Shown: positions 1-9,832 of the stretch, piece after piece
How positions within the stretch are numbered: the stretch's first letter is position 1
Layout of the letters: each line of letters begins with the position of its first letter
Assembly: GCF_000816185.1 (NCBI RefSeq)
Contig: NZ_CP007770.1
Location: forward strand, 1,302,001 to 1,366,000
Direction: 5' to 3'
From: Campylobacter insulaenigrae NCTC 12927
GTDB taxonomy: Bacteria > Campylobacterota > Campylobacteria > Campylobacterales > Campylobacteraceae
Length of the DNA: 64,000 bases
Position numbers and translations under genes: made by a program
The notes under the pieces: generated by a model
The model's database searches: none
Seen by the model: the letters and a program-made list of their open reading frames with translations, nothing else
Told to the model about the DNA's origin: nothing

Positions 1-551
1 TCCATATTATAAACTACACCACTACCTGCACCACCTAAAGTAAAAGATGCTCTAATCATCAAAGGAAAACCTATAGTATCAACAGCTTTTAAAGCTTCAT
101 CATAATTATACGCATACATAGATTTTGGCAAATCCATACCTATTTTTTTCATACACTCTTTGAAAATCTGTCTATCCTCGCCTTTTTTGATAGCTTCTGG
201 ATTGGCTCCTAAAAATTTAACATCTTTTAACTGGCCACTTTCATAAACTTCCATTGCTACATTTAATGCTACTTGACCACCCATGGTTGGCAATATAGCA
301 TCAATATTTTCCTTTTTTATAATGCCTAAAATACTCTCTTTTGTAATTGGTTCTATGTAAGTTGCATCAGCAAATTCAGGATCTGTCATAATAGTCGCGG
401 GATTAGAATTAATTAAAACTACTCTATATCCTAATTCTTTTAAAGTTTTAGCAGCTTGAGCTCCAGAATAATCAAATTCACACGCTTGTCCTATAATGAT
501 AGGACCACTACCTATTAGAAGTATATTTTTTATATCTGTTCTTTTTGGCAT
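1..551 (-). CDS. carB: Carbamoyl-phosphate synthase large subunit, N-terminal part
   Basis: Only the first 183 codons are inside the window; the rest runs off the left edge. CarB makes carbamoyl phosphate from ammonia (delivered by CarA), bicarbonate and ATP for arginine and pyrimidine synthesis. The N-terminus carries the family hallmark [18 protein letters not shown], followed by the first ATP-grasp region (a glycine-rich stretch FTLGGAGSG is visible at the edge). The ATG is preceded by TTAGGA as ribosome binding site. It lies downstream of mreC on the same strand but has its own -10 element at 581-588, so it is probably transcribed separately. Confidence 0.96.
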   Translation of the reverse strand, partial: MPKRTDIKNILLIGSGPIIIGQACEFDYSGAQAAKTLKELGYRVVLINSNPATIMTDPEFADATYIEPITKESILGIIKKENIDAILPTMGGQVALNVAMEVYESGQLKDVKFLGANPEAIKKGEDRQIFKECMKKIGMDLPKSMYAYNYDEALKAVDTIGFPLMIRASFTLGGAGSGVVYNM

Positions 552-580
552 AAATTTTCCTAAGATGATTTTTGTCTAAA

Positions 581-588
581 ATTATAAC
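581..588 (-). promoter_or_regulatory. Probable -10 element of carB
   Basis: On the minus strand this reads GTTATAAT, a full match to the Campylobacter sigma70 consensus gnTAnaAT, about 30 nt before the carB start. No -35 is obvious, as is usual in this genus. Confidence 0.6.
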
Positions 589-627
589 AAATCAAAGTTT
601 TTTAAAAGTTGAATTTATTATGGAAAA

Positions 628-1371
628 TTAATTTTCTACCATATAAAAATAACTTGGAACTTTTACCTTAACATAAGGTTTTACGTAGGCATTTTGATAG
701 GCTCCTTCTTCTTCTATTTTAAAAACCTCTCCTACTGGAATACCTGAAAAAAATATTTCATCTAATCCACTTGTATAAACCCTATCATTTATTTTAATTC
801 CAAGCCATTTAGGAATATATTTTACTAAGATATAATCGTTTTTTCCATGAGCTATACCTGGAGCTTGATCTTTACCAACATAAACAGAAAATACACATTC
901 TTCATCACCTTGCAAAAGCCCCATCGCTCTACCATTTTTTTCCACTACAATACCTGCAGTATATCCATTATAAATAAGACCTTTAACTTTATCTTTATAA
1001 TCTAAAATATCAAGCCATACTTTATGATAATCGCTGATTTGAACATAAGAAATAGCTTTTACCAAATTCACACTAGGATAATAAAAACTCGAATTTTTAT
1101 CGCTTAAAATATTATTTAGCTCATTAGAAAAATTTTTCATATAAATATTATTTTTTTCGAGTTCTAAATTTCTTTCTCGCAACTTTCTAATCTCTTGTGC
1201 TTGATTAAAATGTTCATCAAATTTATGCTTTATAAAAGTAAGACTTTGAGAAAAATATTCAAGTGCTATTGAGTTCAAATTTAACACATTTCGTTTTATT
1301 ACATCTCCATAATAAAACGAAATAAAAACCAAGAAAGATAAAACAAGTATACTAAAAATTTTACTCTTCAT
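628..1371 (-). CDS. mreC: Rod-shape determining protein MreC
   Basis: Inner-membrane protein of the elongasome that links the cytoplasmic MreB filament to periplasmic peptidoglycan synthases. The 247-residue protein has one N-terminal membrane helix (about residues 5-22), a coiled-coil stretch (about 60-95, rich in E, K and L) and a C-terminal beta-rich domain with the typical [18 protein letters not shown] segment. The gene overlaps the end of mreB by 11 nt, showing translational coupling. No mreD is seen after it, since carB follows directly. The family assignment is firm from domain order and context. Confidence 0.93.
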   Translation of the reverse strand: MKSKIFSILVLSFLVFISFYYGDVIKRNVLNLNSIALEYFSQSLTFIKHKFDEHFNQAQEIRKLRERNLELEKNNIYMKNFSNELNNILSDKNSSFYYPSVNLVKAISYVQISDYHKVWLDILDYKDKVKGLIYNGYTAGIVVEKNGRAMGLLQGDEECVFSVYVGKDQAPGIAHGKNDYILVKYIPKWLGIKINDRVYTSGLDEIFFSGIPVGEVFKIEEEGAYQNAYVKPYVKVKVPSYFYMVEN

Positions 1372-2401
1372 TGGTTAGTTGATGTAATAAAGAAATTTCT
1401 TCCAAAGCTTTTCCAGTACCTTTTGCAACTGCTAATAATGGTTCATCTGCTACGTAAACTGGAAGTTTAACCACTTCAGAAAGATATTTGTCCAGTCCTC
1501 GTATTAAAGCTCCTCCACCTGTAAGCACAACCCCATTTTCAACAATATCAGCTGCAAGATCAGGTGGCATCATCTCAAGAACTATTTTTAATGCATCGGC
1601 AATTTCTTTTAAATGCTCTCTCATAGCCTCTCGAACATCTTCGCTTGTAAGCTCTATTCTATTTAATAAACCAGTGACTTGATCACGCCCTTTAACCACC
1701 ATAGAAAGCTCTTTTGGAAGTTGTACCGCAGAACCTATTGATATTTTAATTTCTTCTCCTGTTCTTTCACCTATTACAAGATTGTATTTTTCTTTTACAT
1801 AATTTACTATACTAGTATCAAGTTTATCACCTGCTGTGCGAATCGACTTTGATATAACAAGCCCACCCAACGAAGTAACTCCAATTTCAGTAGTTCCACC
1901 ACCAATATCCACAACTAAACTTCCTTGTGGTTCTCGGATTGGTAAATTTGCACCTATAGCAGCAGCCATTGGTTCTTCTATTAAAAATACTTCCCTTGCT
2001 CCTGCGCTTAATGCACTTTCCCTAACTGCTTTTCTTTCAACTTGAGTCAAACCATAAGGAACAGAAATAATAATTCTAGGTCTTAAAAAGGATTTTCTTC
2101 TATGAGTTTTTTCTATAAAATAACGTATCATTTTTTCAGTCATATCAAAATCAGCTATAACCCCATCTTTCATAGGACGAATAGCTTCAATATTTCCTGG
2201 AGTTTTTCCAACCATTTCCTTTGCTTCTTTACCTACAGCTAAAATTTTTACTCTTCCATATCTTTCACGCTCAACTGCCACAACAGAAGGCTCATCAATT
2301 ACAATACCTTTATCTTTAACCAAAACTAAAGTATTTGCTGTACCTAAATCAATTCCCATATCACTAGAAAAAAATCCAATTATTTGATCTAAAATCATCA
2401 T
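1361..2401 (-). CDS. mreB: Rod-shape determining protein MreB (bacterial actin)
   Basis: Actin-like ATPase that forms membrane-associated filaments guiding cell-wall elongation. The 346-residue length is normal. Visible motifs are the phosphate-1 loop [12 protein letters not shown] near residue 15, the phosphate-2 region [13 protein letters not shown] and the adenosine motif [14 protein letters not shown]. The start ATG shares one base with the clpX stop codon (TAATG), and the 3' end overlaps mreC. Fits the fabZ-lpxA-clpX-mreB-mreC chain also found in C. jejuni. Confidence 0.98.
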   Translation of the reverse strand: MMILDQIIGFFSSDMGIDLGTANTLVLVKDKGIVIDEPSVVAVERERYGRVKILAVGKEAKEMVGKTPGNIEAIRPMKDGVIADFDMTEKMIRYFIEKTHRRKSFLRPRIIISVPYGLTQVERKAVRESALSAGAREVFLIEEPMAAAIGANLPIREPQGSLVVDIGGGTTEIGVTSLGGLVISKSIRTAGDKLDTSIVNYVKEKYNLVIGERTGEEIKISIGSAVQLPKELSMVVKGRDQVTGLLNRIELTSEDVREAMREHLKEIADALKIVLEMMPPDLAADIVENGVVLTGGGALIRGLDKYLSEVVKLPVYVADEPLLAVAKGTGKALEEISLLHQLTNEE

Positions 2402-3630
2402 TATCCCTTAATTTTTGTATTTTTAATAAACAAAGGTTTAGCATTTTCCTTAATTACTTCCTTTGTTATAACTATAGTATAACCATCATATTCTGGCAAT
2501 TCAAACATTAAATCTACCATCAATTCTTCAATAATACTCCTTAAACCCCTTGCACCTGTTTTTCTCTCAAGTGATAGCTTTGCAATTTCTCTTAAAGCAT
2601 CTTCGTCGAATTTTAATTCCACATTATCAATTGCAAAAAGTTTTTGATATTGTTTTACAATAGCATTTTTAGGCTCTGTTAAAATACGCACCATACTATC
2701 TTCATCAAGCTCTTCCAAAGAAGCTAAAACATGTAATCTCCCAATAAGCTCAGGAATAAGTCCAAAATGCACTAAATCATCAGGTTCTAATTTTTGAAAT
2801 AAATTTTCTTCTTTATTTTCTTTATTATCACTAAAAAATCCCATGACATTATCACCTAATTTTCTCTTAATAATATCACTTATACCATCGAATGCACCGC
2901 CACAAACAAACAAAATATTTGTCGTATCTATTTGTATAAAATCTTGATTTGGATGCTTCCTGCCTCCTTTAGGAGGAATATTAACCACCGATCCTTCAAT
3001 AATTTTTAATAATGCTTGTTGAACACCTTCTCCACTAACGTCTCTAGTGATAGAACGATTCTCTCCCATTCTAGCAATTTTATCAATCTCATCAATAAAA
3101 ATAATACCTTTTTGTGCTCTTTGCACATCTCCATCAGCAGCTTGCAAAAGGCGTGTAAGAATATTTTCTACATCTTCACCTACATAACCAGCTTCAGTTA
3201 AAGAAGTCGCATCACAAATTGCTATAGGTACATCTAAAAATCTTGCTAAAGTTTGAGCAAGCAAAGTTTTACCACTTCCTGTAGGTCCTACAAGCAAAAT
3301 ATTTGATTTTGCTAATTCCGTATCATCATTTTCTAAATTCGATTTAAATAATCTTTTATAATGATTATAAACTCCCACACTAAAAATCTTTTTAGCTCTA
3401 TCTTGCCCAATAACATATTTATCAAGATACGATTTTAATTCTTTTGGAGTAATGTCTTTAAAATTCGTATTATCAACTTCTTGATGTTTTGTATCTTTTT
3501 CCTCTCCAAAAAAAATACTACAAGCGCTTTCTGCACAATATTCACAAATAAAGGCATTATTATAGTCATTTACTAAAATTCTTCTATCGCTCGTTTCTAT
3601 TTCGTTACAAAAACTACATCTTTTAATCAT
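2401..3630 (-). CDS. clpX: ATP-dependent Clp protease ATP-binding subunit ClpX
   Basis: AAA+ unfoldase that feeds substrates to ClpP. The 409-residue protein starts with the C4 zinc-binding domain (Cys5, Cys8, Cys29, Cys32), then the AAA+ module with Walker A GPTGSGKT and Walker [11 protein letters not shown], and the sensor/small domain with [12 protein letters not shown] near the C-terminus. It overlaps lpxA by 8 nt upstream and mreB by 1 nt downstream, so it sits inside a lipid A and cell-shape operon rather than next to clpP. Confidence 0.98.
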   Translation of the reverse strand: MIKRCSFCNEIETSDRRILVNDYNNAFICEYCAESACSIFFGEEKDTKHQEVDNTNFKDITPKELKSYLDKYVIGQDRAKKIFSVGVYNHYKRLFKSNLENDDTELAKSNILLVGPTGSGKTLLAQTLARFLDVPIAICDATSLTEAGYVGEDVENILTRLLQAADGDVQRAQKGIIFIDEIDKIARMGENRSITRDVSGEGVQQALLKIIEGSVVNIPPKGGRKHPNQDFIQIDTTNILFVCGGAFDGISDIIKRKLGDNVMGFFSDNKENKEENLFQKLEPDDLVHFGLIPELIGRLHVLASLEELDEDSMVRILTEPKNAIVKQYQKLFAIDNVELKFDEDALREIAKLSLERKTGARGLRSIIEELMVDLMFELPEYDGYTIVITKEVIKENAKPLFIKNTKIKG

Positions 3631-4414
3631 GATTTTTTTCCTTGTAAATAGGAATTCCTCTTTTTGTTTCTAATATAAAATTACACATTTTTTTTACATT
3701 TTCACTTTTAGTGTTGTCTAATAAAGTTAAAGCATTTTCTTTTAAACTACCTTTTCTAAATAAAAATTTAAATGCTCTATTTAAAATATCAATCTCATCT
3801 TTATCAAAACGTCTTCTAAGTCCTACTAAATTTAAGCTTTTAATAGTAGCACGATTACCTTCAGCTAAACAAAAAGGAACTACATCTTGAGATAATGCAC
3901 TAGCGCCTGCGATCATACATCCTTCACCAACTTTTACAAATTGATGAATTGGAGTAAGCCCTCCAACCACAGTATAATCTCCAAGCTCTACATGACCTGC
4001 TAAAGTAGCATTATTAGCTAAAATAACATTGTTTCCAAGTAAACAATCATGAGCTATATGAGAATAAGCCATAATAAAAGCATTATCACCTATTCTGGTA
4101 TAACCATCCCCCTTAGTTGTGCCTGAATTTATAGTTACGAATTCTCTAATAGTGGCATTTTTACCTATAATAACACCTGATTTTATTTCATTTTTATAAG
4201 AAATATCTTGAGGTATATCTCCTACTATAGCATAAGAAAAAACTTTAGAATTTTCCCCAATCCCTACATTAGGTAAAATTCTTGCACCCTGTTTTATTAT
4301 ACTATTAGCTCCTATATGAGCTTTAGATCCCACATAAGCATAAGCTTCTATAGTAACATTATCTTCTACAATAGCACCATCTTCTATAACTGCACTTGAA
4401 TGAATTTTACCCAT
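3623..4414 (-). CDS. lpxA: UDP-N-acetylglucosamine acyltransferase LpxA
   Basis: Catalyses the first step of lipid A synthesis, moving an R-3-hydroxyacyl chain from ACP to UDP-GlcNAc (or the GlcNAc3N analogue used in Campylobacter lipid A). The 263-residue protein shows left-handed beta-helix hexapeptide repeats in the first 190 residues and the active-site stretch [15 protein letters not shown] with the catalytic histidine, then a helical C-terminal domain. Start and stop codons of fabZ and lpxA share one base at 4414, so the two are coupled. Confidence 0.97.
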   Translation of the reverse strand: MGKIHSSAVIEDGAIVEDNVTIEAYAYVGSKAHIGANSIIKQGARILPNVGIGENSKVFSYAIVGDIPQDISYKNEIKSGVIIGKNATIREFVTINSGTTKGDGYTRIGDNAFIMAYSHIAHDCLLGNNVILANNATLAGHVELGDYTVVGGLTPIHQFVKVGEGCMIAGASALSQDVVPFCLAEGNRATIKSLNLVGLRRRFDKDEIDILNRAFKFLFRKGSLKENALTLLDNTKSENVKKMCNFILETKRGIPIYKEKNHD

Positions 4415-4854
4415 TATTTATCTACTATCATAGCTTTAAGTTCTGCTTCTGCAACTAATTGATTATCTACAAAAGCTTTTCCTTGAAATATCCACATATT
4501 TCCACGATTTTTAACGACACTCATTTCATAATCAAGCCTATCGCCTGGACGCACTGGATTTCTAAATTTTGCATTATCAATACCTGTAAAATACACTACT
4601 TTAGAACTAGGATCTACTTTATCATCCATGCTTTCAAAAGCCAAAACACCTCCTGTTTGAGCCATACCTTCTAAAATTAAAACTCCAGGATATATAGGAT
4701 GGTCTGGAAAATGCCCCATAAAAACATGATCACTAATGCTGATATTTTTATAACCTCTTACGATCTCTTTAACTTTAAGTTCAACAATTTTATCTACCAA
4801 TAAAAAAGGATATCTATGTGGTAATATCTTTTGAATTTGCATTACATCAATCAT
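4414..4854 (-). CDS. fabZ: 3-hydroxyacyl-ACP dehydratase FabZ
   Basis: Hot-dog fold dehydratase of type II fatty acid synthesis, converting 3-hydroxyacyl-ACP to trans-2-enoyl-ACP. At 146 residues it has normal length. The catalytic pair lies in [17 protein letters not shown], with His48 and Glu62. First gene of the fabZ-lpxA-clpX-mreB-mreC chain; fabZ and lpxA draw on the same 3-hydroxyacyl-ACP pool. A possible -10 lies at 4875-4880. Confidence 0.97.
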   Translation of the reverse strand: MIDVMQIQKILPHRYPFLLVDKIVELKVKEIVRGYKNISISDHVFMGHFPDHPIYPGVLILEGMAQTGGVLAFESMDDKVDPSSKVVYFTGIDNAKFRNPVRPGDRLDYEMSVVKNRGNMWIFQGKAFVDNQLVAEAELKAMIVDK

Positions 4855-4874
4855 AAATTTAACCTTAAAACAAT

Positions 4875-4907
4875 ATTCTAAATTTAAGATTTTACAAAAA
4901 AAATCTT
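4875..4907 (-). promoter_or_regulatory. Possible fabZ promoter and AT-rich hairpin
   Basis: The minus strand has TAGAAT at 4880-4875, about 20 nt before fabZ. Just upstream, 4886-4893 and 4900-4907 form an 8-bp inverted repeat (AAGATTTT / AAAATCTT) that could end queH transcripts, but it lacks a clear T-run on that side. Both calls are weak. Confidence 0.35.
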
Positions 4908-4922
4908 AATAAATCACTAAAA

Positions 4923-5996
4923 TTACAACTTGATAATCTTTTCTCTACTATCAAAATAAATTTCACTTTTGGCTATAAACTCATACGAAGTATTCATTAA
5001 ATTTTCTATAATGATGACAGGTGAAAGATTATAAGCACCAAATTGCTTTTGACGGATTTTAATCTCTTGCGCTACGTTTAAAGGATGAGCAATCAATTCT
5101 TCAAAATTTTTAAATTTATTCTTGCATAAAGAATTAAAATATTCAAAATCCCATAAATTAATCTCATCTTTAACACTTTTGTAAGTATGTAGTTTTTCTT
5201 GACCAATATGAAATTTAGTATAAGCATTCTTAAAATGAGAATAAAACAAAATATATGCTTTAATAGCCTGCTTATTTTGTTTTATCAAAGCACTTAATAA
5301 ACGATAATTAAGAAATTTTTCCCTTTGAATTTGAAAAGAAATATTTTTATTTTCTAAATATTTTATTTTCTTATAAAATCGAATTTTTTCATCTATACTA
5401 GCAGGTAAAATCTGCTTATTTATAGGTGATATAAACTCATCAATAAAGGTTTTATGTTGTTTTTGTTTTGACAAGCCATAAATACACCCACAATAATTTT
5501 GGTGATAAAGCATATCTTGTTTTGCAAGGGCAAATTGCCTTTGTGTCCCTCCATTTTTTCTAAAATCTGGAGCTAAGAATTCGATACCAAATTGATCACA
5601 CTCTTTTTGTAGTGCTTGCTTTAACTGTTCTAAATCTTTTTTAGGAGAAGTCAAAAGTGTAGTTGTTAATTTTTTTTCTCCCATTTTATTAGCAAATTCA
5701 ACACTTTTTTGAATTCTAAAATCAAAGCATATTTGACATCTAGCACCTTTTTCTGGCTCATTTTCATAACCTTTAACGCTATTGAGCCATTTTTCATATT
5801 CATATTCACCCTTATATAATTTAATACCTAATTTATCACAACTTCTTTTCACATCCAAATATCTAAGCTCGTGCTCACTATAAGGATGGATATTTGGATC
5901 ATAAAAAAAACCAATAATTTTTTCTTCAGGATAAATTTTACTTAATTCTTGTATAAAATAATGACTATCAACACTACAACAAATATGTACTAACAT
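4923..5996 (-). CDS. queH: Epoxyqueuosine reductase QueH, long form
   Basis: Last enzyme of queuosine synthesis in genomes that lack QueG; reduces epoxyqueuosine in tRNA. The DUF208/QueH signature is clear: vicinal Cys6-Cys7 in HICCSVDS, CxxC at Cys87/Cys90 (RCQIC), the segment TTTLLTSPKKD and a later CGCIYGLS. The family core is about 200 residues, but this protein has 357; roughly residues 190-357 form a helical, lysine-rich extension that I cannot assign. It overlaps the 3' end of bcp by 7 nt. queD and queE are elsewhere in the window (21066-22396). Confidence 0.9.
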   Translation of the reverse strand: MLVHICCSVDSHYFIQELSKIYPEEKIIGFFYDPNIHPYSEHELRYLDVKRSCDKLGIKLYKGEYEYEKWLNSVKGYENEPEKGARCQICFDFRIQKSVEFANKMGEKKLTTTLLTSPKKDLEQLKQALQKECDQFGIEFLAPDFRKNGGTQRQFALAKQDMLYHQNYCGCIYGLSKQKQHKTFIDEFISPINKQILPASIDEKIRFYKKIKYLENKNISFQIQREKFLNYRLLSALIKQNKQAIKAYILFYSHFKNAYTKFHIGQEKLHTYKSVKDEINLWDFEYFNSLCKNKFKNFEELIAHPLNVAQEIKIRQKQFGAYNLSPVIIIENLMNTSYEFIAKSEIYFDSREKIIKL

Positions 5997-6451
5997 AATT
6001 CGTTTAAAACCTTCAAAGCATGTTCTTTTGTTTTAACATTTTTATAAATATTTTTTATTACCCTATTTTCATCAAGCATGAAAGTGGATCTTATCAAGCC
6101 TTCATATTCTTTACCATAATTTTTTTTCAATCCCCAAACTCCATATTTTTTACACACTTCTTTTTCAGAATCACTTAATAAAATATGTTTAAGATCGTAT
6201 TTTTGCATAAAATTTTCATGAGATTTTATACTATCAGGACTAATGCCTATAATTACAGCATTTTTAGATAAAAATTCATCGTAAAATTTTGTAAAATCAC
6301 ACGCTTGTAAAGTACATCCTGGGGTATTATCTTTAGGATAAAAATATAAAACTATTTTTTTACCCAAAAAATCTTTTAAAGAAATTTTTACACCATCTTG
6401 ATTTAAAAGTTCAAAATCAGGTGCTATATCACCAATTTGCAATTCTGTCAT
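5990..6451 (-). CDS. bcp: Thiol peroxidase of the Bcp/PrxQ family
   Basis: Thioredoxin-dependent peroxiredoxin that reduces hydrogen peroxide and organic hydroperoxides. At 153 residues it has the family length. The peroxidatic cysteine is Cys46 in DNTPGCT, with the resolving Cys51 five residues later (the atypical 2-Cys arrangement), and the conserved STFMLDENRVI strand is present near residue 121. The start overlaps the dmpI stop by 4 nt (ATGA). The reductant would be the TrxA/TrxB pair at 12078-13451. Confidence 0.95.
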   Translation of the reverse strand: MTELQIGDIAPDFELLNQDGVKISLKDFLGKKIVLYFYPKDNTPGCTLQACDFTKFYDEFLSKNAVIIGISPDSIKSHENFMQKYDLKHILLSDSEKEVCKKYGVWGLKKNYGKEYEGLIRSTFMLDENRVIKNIYKNVKTKEHALKVLNELC

Positions 6452-6654
6452 TTTTTACTCTTTAGTCTTAATTTTTCCACACTTTCGCCACCAAATGCTA
6501 TATTAAAAGGCTCAATATCTTCTAAAATTATTACTATATTTTGTTTAGGTTTATTATATTTTTCATGTAAAAGATTTGTAATATCTAAAACTAATTCCTC
6601 TTTTTGCTTGCTACTAAATTCCGGCTTAGCAAGTTTTATATTGATAATTGGCAT
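6448..6654 (-). CDS. dmpI: 4-oxalocrotonate tautomerase family protein (DmpI-like)
   Basis: Small tautomerase-superfamily protein of 68 residues. The mature N-terminus after Met removal would be the catalytic Pro (sequence MPIINIKLAKP), followed by the usual helix with KEELVLDITNLLHEK and a beta strand NIVIILED. The physiological substrate in Campylobacter is unknown and no aromatic degradation genes are nearby, so the name reflects family only. First gene of dmpI-bcp-queH. Confidence 0.85.
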   Translation of the reverse strand: MPIINIKLAKPEFSSKQKEELVLDITNLLHEKYNKPKQNIVIILEDIEPFNIAFGGESVEKLRLKSKK

Positions 6655-6681
6655 TCATATCCTTTATTTTGAAATCTAAGA

Positions 6682-6699
6682 ATTTTACTATATTCTAGC
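6682..6699 (-). promoter_or_regulatory. Probable -10 elements of dmpI-bcp-queH
   Basis: The minus strand has GCTAGAAT at 6699-6692, a full gnTAnaAT match, and AGTAAAAT at 6689-6682, a near match, upstream of dmpI. This is the divergent region with ilvE. Confidence 0.5.
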
Positions 6700-6717
6700 A
6701 ATTATTAGTATATTTTT

Positions 6718-6725
6718 GATAAAAT
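6718..6725 (+). promoter_or_regulatory. Probable -10 element of ilvE
   Basis: GATAAAAT, a full match to gnTAnaAT, lies 28 nt before the ilvE ATG and is preceded by a T-rich stretch. Confidence 0.6.
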
Positions 6726-6753
6726 TAGGCCTATTCCAAAAAAAGGTTTAGTT

Positions 6754-7692
6754 ATGATTTTGGCGAAAAAAATTTGGATGGATGGAAAAATCATTGATTT
6801 TAATGATGCAAAAATTCATATTTTAACACACTCTTTGCATTATGGTAATGCCGTATTTGAAGGAACAAGGGCTTATAAAACACAAAATGGTTTAGCAATA
6901 TTTAGACTAAAAGAACACACAAAAAGACTCTTAGAGTCTGCTAAAATTACTTTAATTACTCCTTCTTTTACACAAGATGAACTTGAAAATGCACAAATTG
7001 AACTTTTAAGAGCCAATGATTTTCAAAATAATACTTATTTGCGTCCATTAATATTCTTAGGTGATGGGATAATGGGGCTTTATCACATTAAAGCACCTGT
7101 CAGAGTAGCTATAGCTGCATGGGAATGGGGCGCGTATTTAGGCGAAGAAGGTTTAGAAAAAGGTATTAAAGTTAAAATTTCTTCTTTTGCTAGAAATAGC
7201 GTAAAATCAAGTCTTGGAAAAGCAAAAGCCAGTGCAAATTACTTAAATTCACAAATGGCCAAATTTGAAGCTATTGATGCTGGTTATGAAGAAGCTTTAA
7301 TGCTAGATGAAGAAGGTTTTATAGCCGAAGGAACGGGCGAATGTTTTTTTATGATTAAAGACAATAAACTTATTACCCCACCTAATGATTTTTCTTTAAA
7401 AAGTATAACACAAGATACAGTTTTAAAAATAGCTCATGATCTAGGATTAAATGTTATAAGAGCAAGAATTTCAAGAGATGAAGTATATGTTGCAGATGAA
7501 GCATTTTTTACAGGAACTGCAGCAGAAATCACTCCAATTAACAATATAGATGGAAGAGTTATAGGAAATGGTTCAAGAGGTGAGCTTACACAAAAGCTTC
7601 AAAATGCGTATTTTGATATAGTATATGGAAGAAATGAAAAATACGCTTCTATGCTAACTTATATTAAAGGAATTAAATGCCAGCTGATTTAA
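6754..7692 (+). CDS. ilvE: Branched-chain amino acid aminotransferase IlvE
   Basis: PLP-dependent fold-type IV aminotransferase that interconverts valine, leucine and isoleucine with their 2-oxo acids. The 312-residue sequence shows the class-IV features: HYGNAVFEGTRAY near residue 30, the region KAKASANYLNSQ near residue 150-160 containing the PLP-binding lysine area, and EGTGECFFMI. The last 16 nt overlap the next gene, which suggests an ilvE-SPFH transcript. Conserved next to dmpI in C. jejuni. Confidence 0.95.
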   Translation: MILAKKIWMDGKIIDFNDAKIHILTHSLHYGNAVFEGTRAYKTQNGLAIFRLKEHTKRLLESAKITLITPSFTQDELENAQIELLRANDFQNNTYLRPLIFLGDGIMGLYHIKAPVRVAIAAWEWGAYLGEEGLEKGIKVKISSFARNSVKSSLGKAKASANYLNSQMAKFEAIDAGYEEALMLDEEGFIAEGTGECFFMIKDNKLITPPNDFSLKSITQDTVLKIAHDLGLNVIRARISRDEVYVADEAFFTGTAAEITPINNIDGRVIGNGSRGELTQKLQNAYFDIVYGRNEKYASMLTYIKGIKCQLI

Positions 7693-8747
7693 ACGATTAT
7701 TTTAATAAAAAAAACAATCAAAACAACAACAAACAAAATTTAAATTTCAAAACTCCAGATTTTAATTTTAAGGGATTTGGTAAATTCTCACCACTCATTT
7801 ATACTGCTATTATAATTATTTTAGTATTTGTACTTTTTAAGCCATTTGCAGTTATAAATTCTGGTGAAATGGGAATTAAATCTACAACAGGTAAATACAG
7901 TCCCACTCCTTTAGAACCAGGATTACATTTTTTTGTACCTGTTTTACAAAAGATTACTGTAGTAGATACCAGAGTAAGACAAATTAATTATGCTTCAGTT
8001 GAAGGAATTAATGAAAATTTACAAATAGGTTCAGGTGTTATTAATAAAAATAGTATTTCAGTACTTGATTCAAGAGGCTTACCTGTATCTATCGATGTAA
8101 CTGTTCAATACAAACTAAACCCGCTACAAGTACCTCAAACTATTGCTACTTGGGGTTTAAATTGGGAAAATAAAATTATTGATCCTGTGGTTAGAGATGT
8201 AGTTAGAAACGTGGTAGGTCAATACACCGCTGAAGAACTTCCAACAAATAGAAATACCATAGCAGTTCAAATCGATCAAGGCATTAGAAAGACTATAGAA
8301 AGTCAACCTAATGAACCAGCAGAATTACAAGCTGTTCAACTTAGAGAAATTATTTTACCTAGCAAAGTAAAAGAACAAATTGAAAGAGTTCAAATTGCAA
8401 AACAAGAAGCCGAAAGAACAAAATATGAGGTTGAAAGAGCTAACCAAGAAGCTTTAAAAAAAGCTGCTTTAGCTGAAGGTGAAGCAAATGCAACTATAAT
8501 CAGCGCAAAAGGTCGTGCAAGTGCTGCAAAAATAGAAGCTGATGCTCAAGCATATTCCAATAAAGAAATTGCAAAAAGTTTAAATAATCCTTTACTTAGT
8601 TTAAAACAAATTGAAACCCAAAAACAATTCAATGAAGCATTAAAAACCAATAAAGATGCTAAAATTTTCTTAACACCTGGTGGAGCTGTGCCAAATATTT
8701 GGTTAGATAGCAAAGATACAAAGCAAACTTCTTCTGTAAATAATTAA
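7677..8747 (+). CDS. SPFH/prohibitin-family membrane protein
   Basis: Homologue of the conserved Campylobacter protein next to ilvE (Cj0268c type). The 356-residue protein has a polar N-terminus, one membrane helix at about residues 38-58 and an SPFH (stomatin/prohibitin/HflK) domain from about 60 to 240, with VVRDVVRNVVGQYTAEEL and VQLREIILPSKVKEQIERVQIAKQEAERTK. An Ala/Glu-rich coiled coil (about 245-300) follows. Such proteins form large membrane-bound rings that organise membrane domains or regulate FtsH. The start ATG at 7677 lies inside ilvE and gives the expected MPADLNDYFNKK N-terminus. Two small membrane proteins follow directly. Confidence 0.88.
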   Translation: MPADLNDYFNKKNNQNNNKQNLNFKTPDFNFKGFGKFSPLIYTAIIIILVFVLFKPFAVINSGEMGIKSTTGKYSPTPLEPGLHFFVPVLQKITVVDTRVRQINYASVEGINENLQIGSGVINKNSISVLDSRGLPVSIDVTVQYKLNPLQVPQTIATWGLNWENKIIDPVVRDVVRNVVGQYTAEELPTNRNTIAVQIDQGIRKTIESQPNEPAELQAVQLREIILPSKVKEQIERVQIAKQEAERTKYEVERANQEALKKAALAEGEANATIISAKGRASAAKIEADAQAYSNKEIAKSLNNPLLSLKQIETQKQFNEALKTNKDAKIFLTPGGAVPNIWLDSKDTKQTSSVNN

Positions 8748-8756
8748 ACCTAAAGA

Positions 8757-9299
8757 ATGGCAATGAACGCACAACAAATAAGAGAGCAAATGATTTTTTT
8801 CACAACTCATTTGCATCTAGTAGACTTTCTATTAATTATAATAGTTGTGTCTTTTTTTATTGCCACTTTAATTACAGCTTTGATTATCAGATACAAAAGC
8901 AATTTTGCTTTTTGTGTTATTATTTTAGGAATTTTATGTTCAGCATCTATAGCTTACTTAGGATATTATATAATAGACACACAAGTTAGATCTAGAATTA
9001 CTAAAATTGATCATTTTAAACATTTTACCTATGATAATTCTTTGAGTGTAGGATATAGTTTAACAAACACATCAGAAGATAATTTTAATTTTTGTAAAAT
9101 AACTATTAGTGTGTTAAAAACTCAAGAAAATATAAATTTTTTGCAAAAAATTGTTTATGCTATAAAACCTTTACGTAATAAATCAATTATGATTAAAAAA
9201 ACAATAAAACCTGAACAAACTATAAATCTTAGAACTAAGTTTTCCGATTTTAAAGAGAATCAAGAATTTGATGTAAAAATTAATTCAAAGTGTTTTTAA
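8757..9299 (+). CDS. Membrane protein, DUF2393-like (first of pair)
   Basis: 180-residue protein with two hydrophobic helices (about residues 20-43 and 50-72) and a C-terminal soluble domain probably outside the cytoplasm, with the segment SVGYSLTNTSEDNFNFCKI. Length and layout match the epsilonproteobacterial DUF2393 family, a call I make from the two-helix-plus-beta-domain pattern. No enzymatic motif is seen. It starts 9 nt after the SPFH gene and its end overlaps the next, similar gene by 10 nt. Function unknown. Confidence 0.7.
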   Translation: MAMNAQQIREQMIFFTTHLHLVDFLLIIIVVSFFIATLITALIIRYKSNFAFCVIILGILCSASIAYLGYYIIDTQVRSRITKIDHFKHFTYDNSLSVGYSLTNTSEDNFNFCKITISVLKTQENINFLQKIVYAIKPLRNKSIMIKKTIKPEQTINLRTKFSDFKENQEFDVKINSKCF

Positions 9300-9829
9300 T
9301 GGGATATTTTACTATTTTTCATATACTAGTTATTTTTGCTATGTTGGTTTCAACCATGTTAACTTGGGTTTTACTCTATTTGAAAATACAAAATAAAAAG
9401 AATATGCTAGTTTTTTGTTTAATTAGCTTTGTCTTGGCTTCAATTCTGACAATTTCTTTATTATTAATGATAGATCAATATACAAAAAAAGCTAGTTTAA
9501 GCAACTTCGCTACTTACAGACGATTATCTACTGAAAGTATTATTATAAAAGGTAGAATTACCAATGATACTAATTTTAAAATTTCAGAATGTTTTTTAGA
9601 TCTTAGAATTATTGATGATAATAAAAAACACGAGGTAAGTGGTGAAATTTTTAATCAAAATAATTTTGATAGCATTAAAAAAGCTAATAAAGAAATAAGA
9701 GATGCTGCTTATAGTATAAAAATCGCAACAAATCTTTTAGGTAATACCTATAAAGACTTTTCATTTGAAGTAGCTTTACCTCCGCATTTTCAAAGTTACA
9801 AAATATTTAAGCAGCTAAAGTGTCATTAG
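9290..9829 (+). CDS. Membrane protein, DUF2393-like (second of pair)
   Basis: 179 residues, with the same plan as the preceding protein: two membrane helices (about 8-30 and 38-62) then a soluble domain containing IIIKGRITNDTNFKISECFLDLRI, which aligns in position with SVGYSLTNTSEDNFNFCKI of its neighbour. The two are therefore probably a diverged tandem duplication (inferred by eye). The alternative ATG at 9299, from the overlapping stop TAATG, gives a three-residue shorter protein and is plausible. It ends 3 nt from the convergent purF stop. Confidence 0.7.
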   Translation: MFLMGYFTIFHILVIFAMLVSTMLTWVLLYLKIQNKKNMLVFCLISFVLASILTISLLLMIDQYTKKASLSNFATYRRLSTESIIIKGRITNDTNFKISECFLDLRIIDDNKKHEVSGEIFNQNNFDSIKKANKEIRDAAYSIKIATNLLGNTYKDFSFEVALPPHFQSYKIFKQLKCH

Positions 9830-9832
9830 AGA

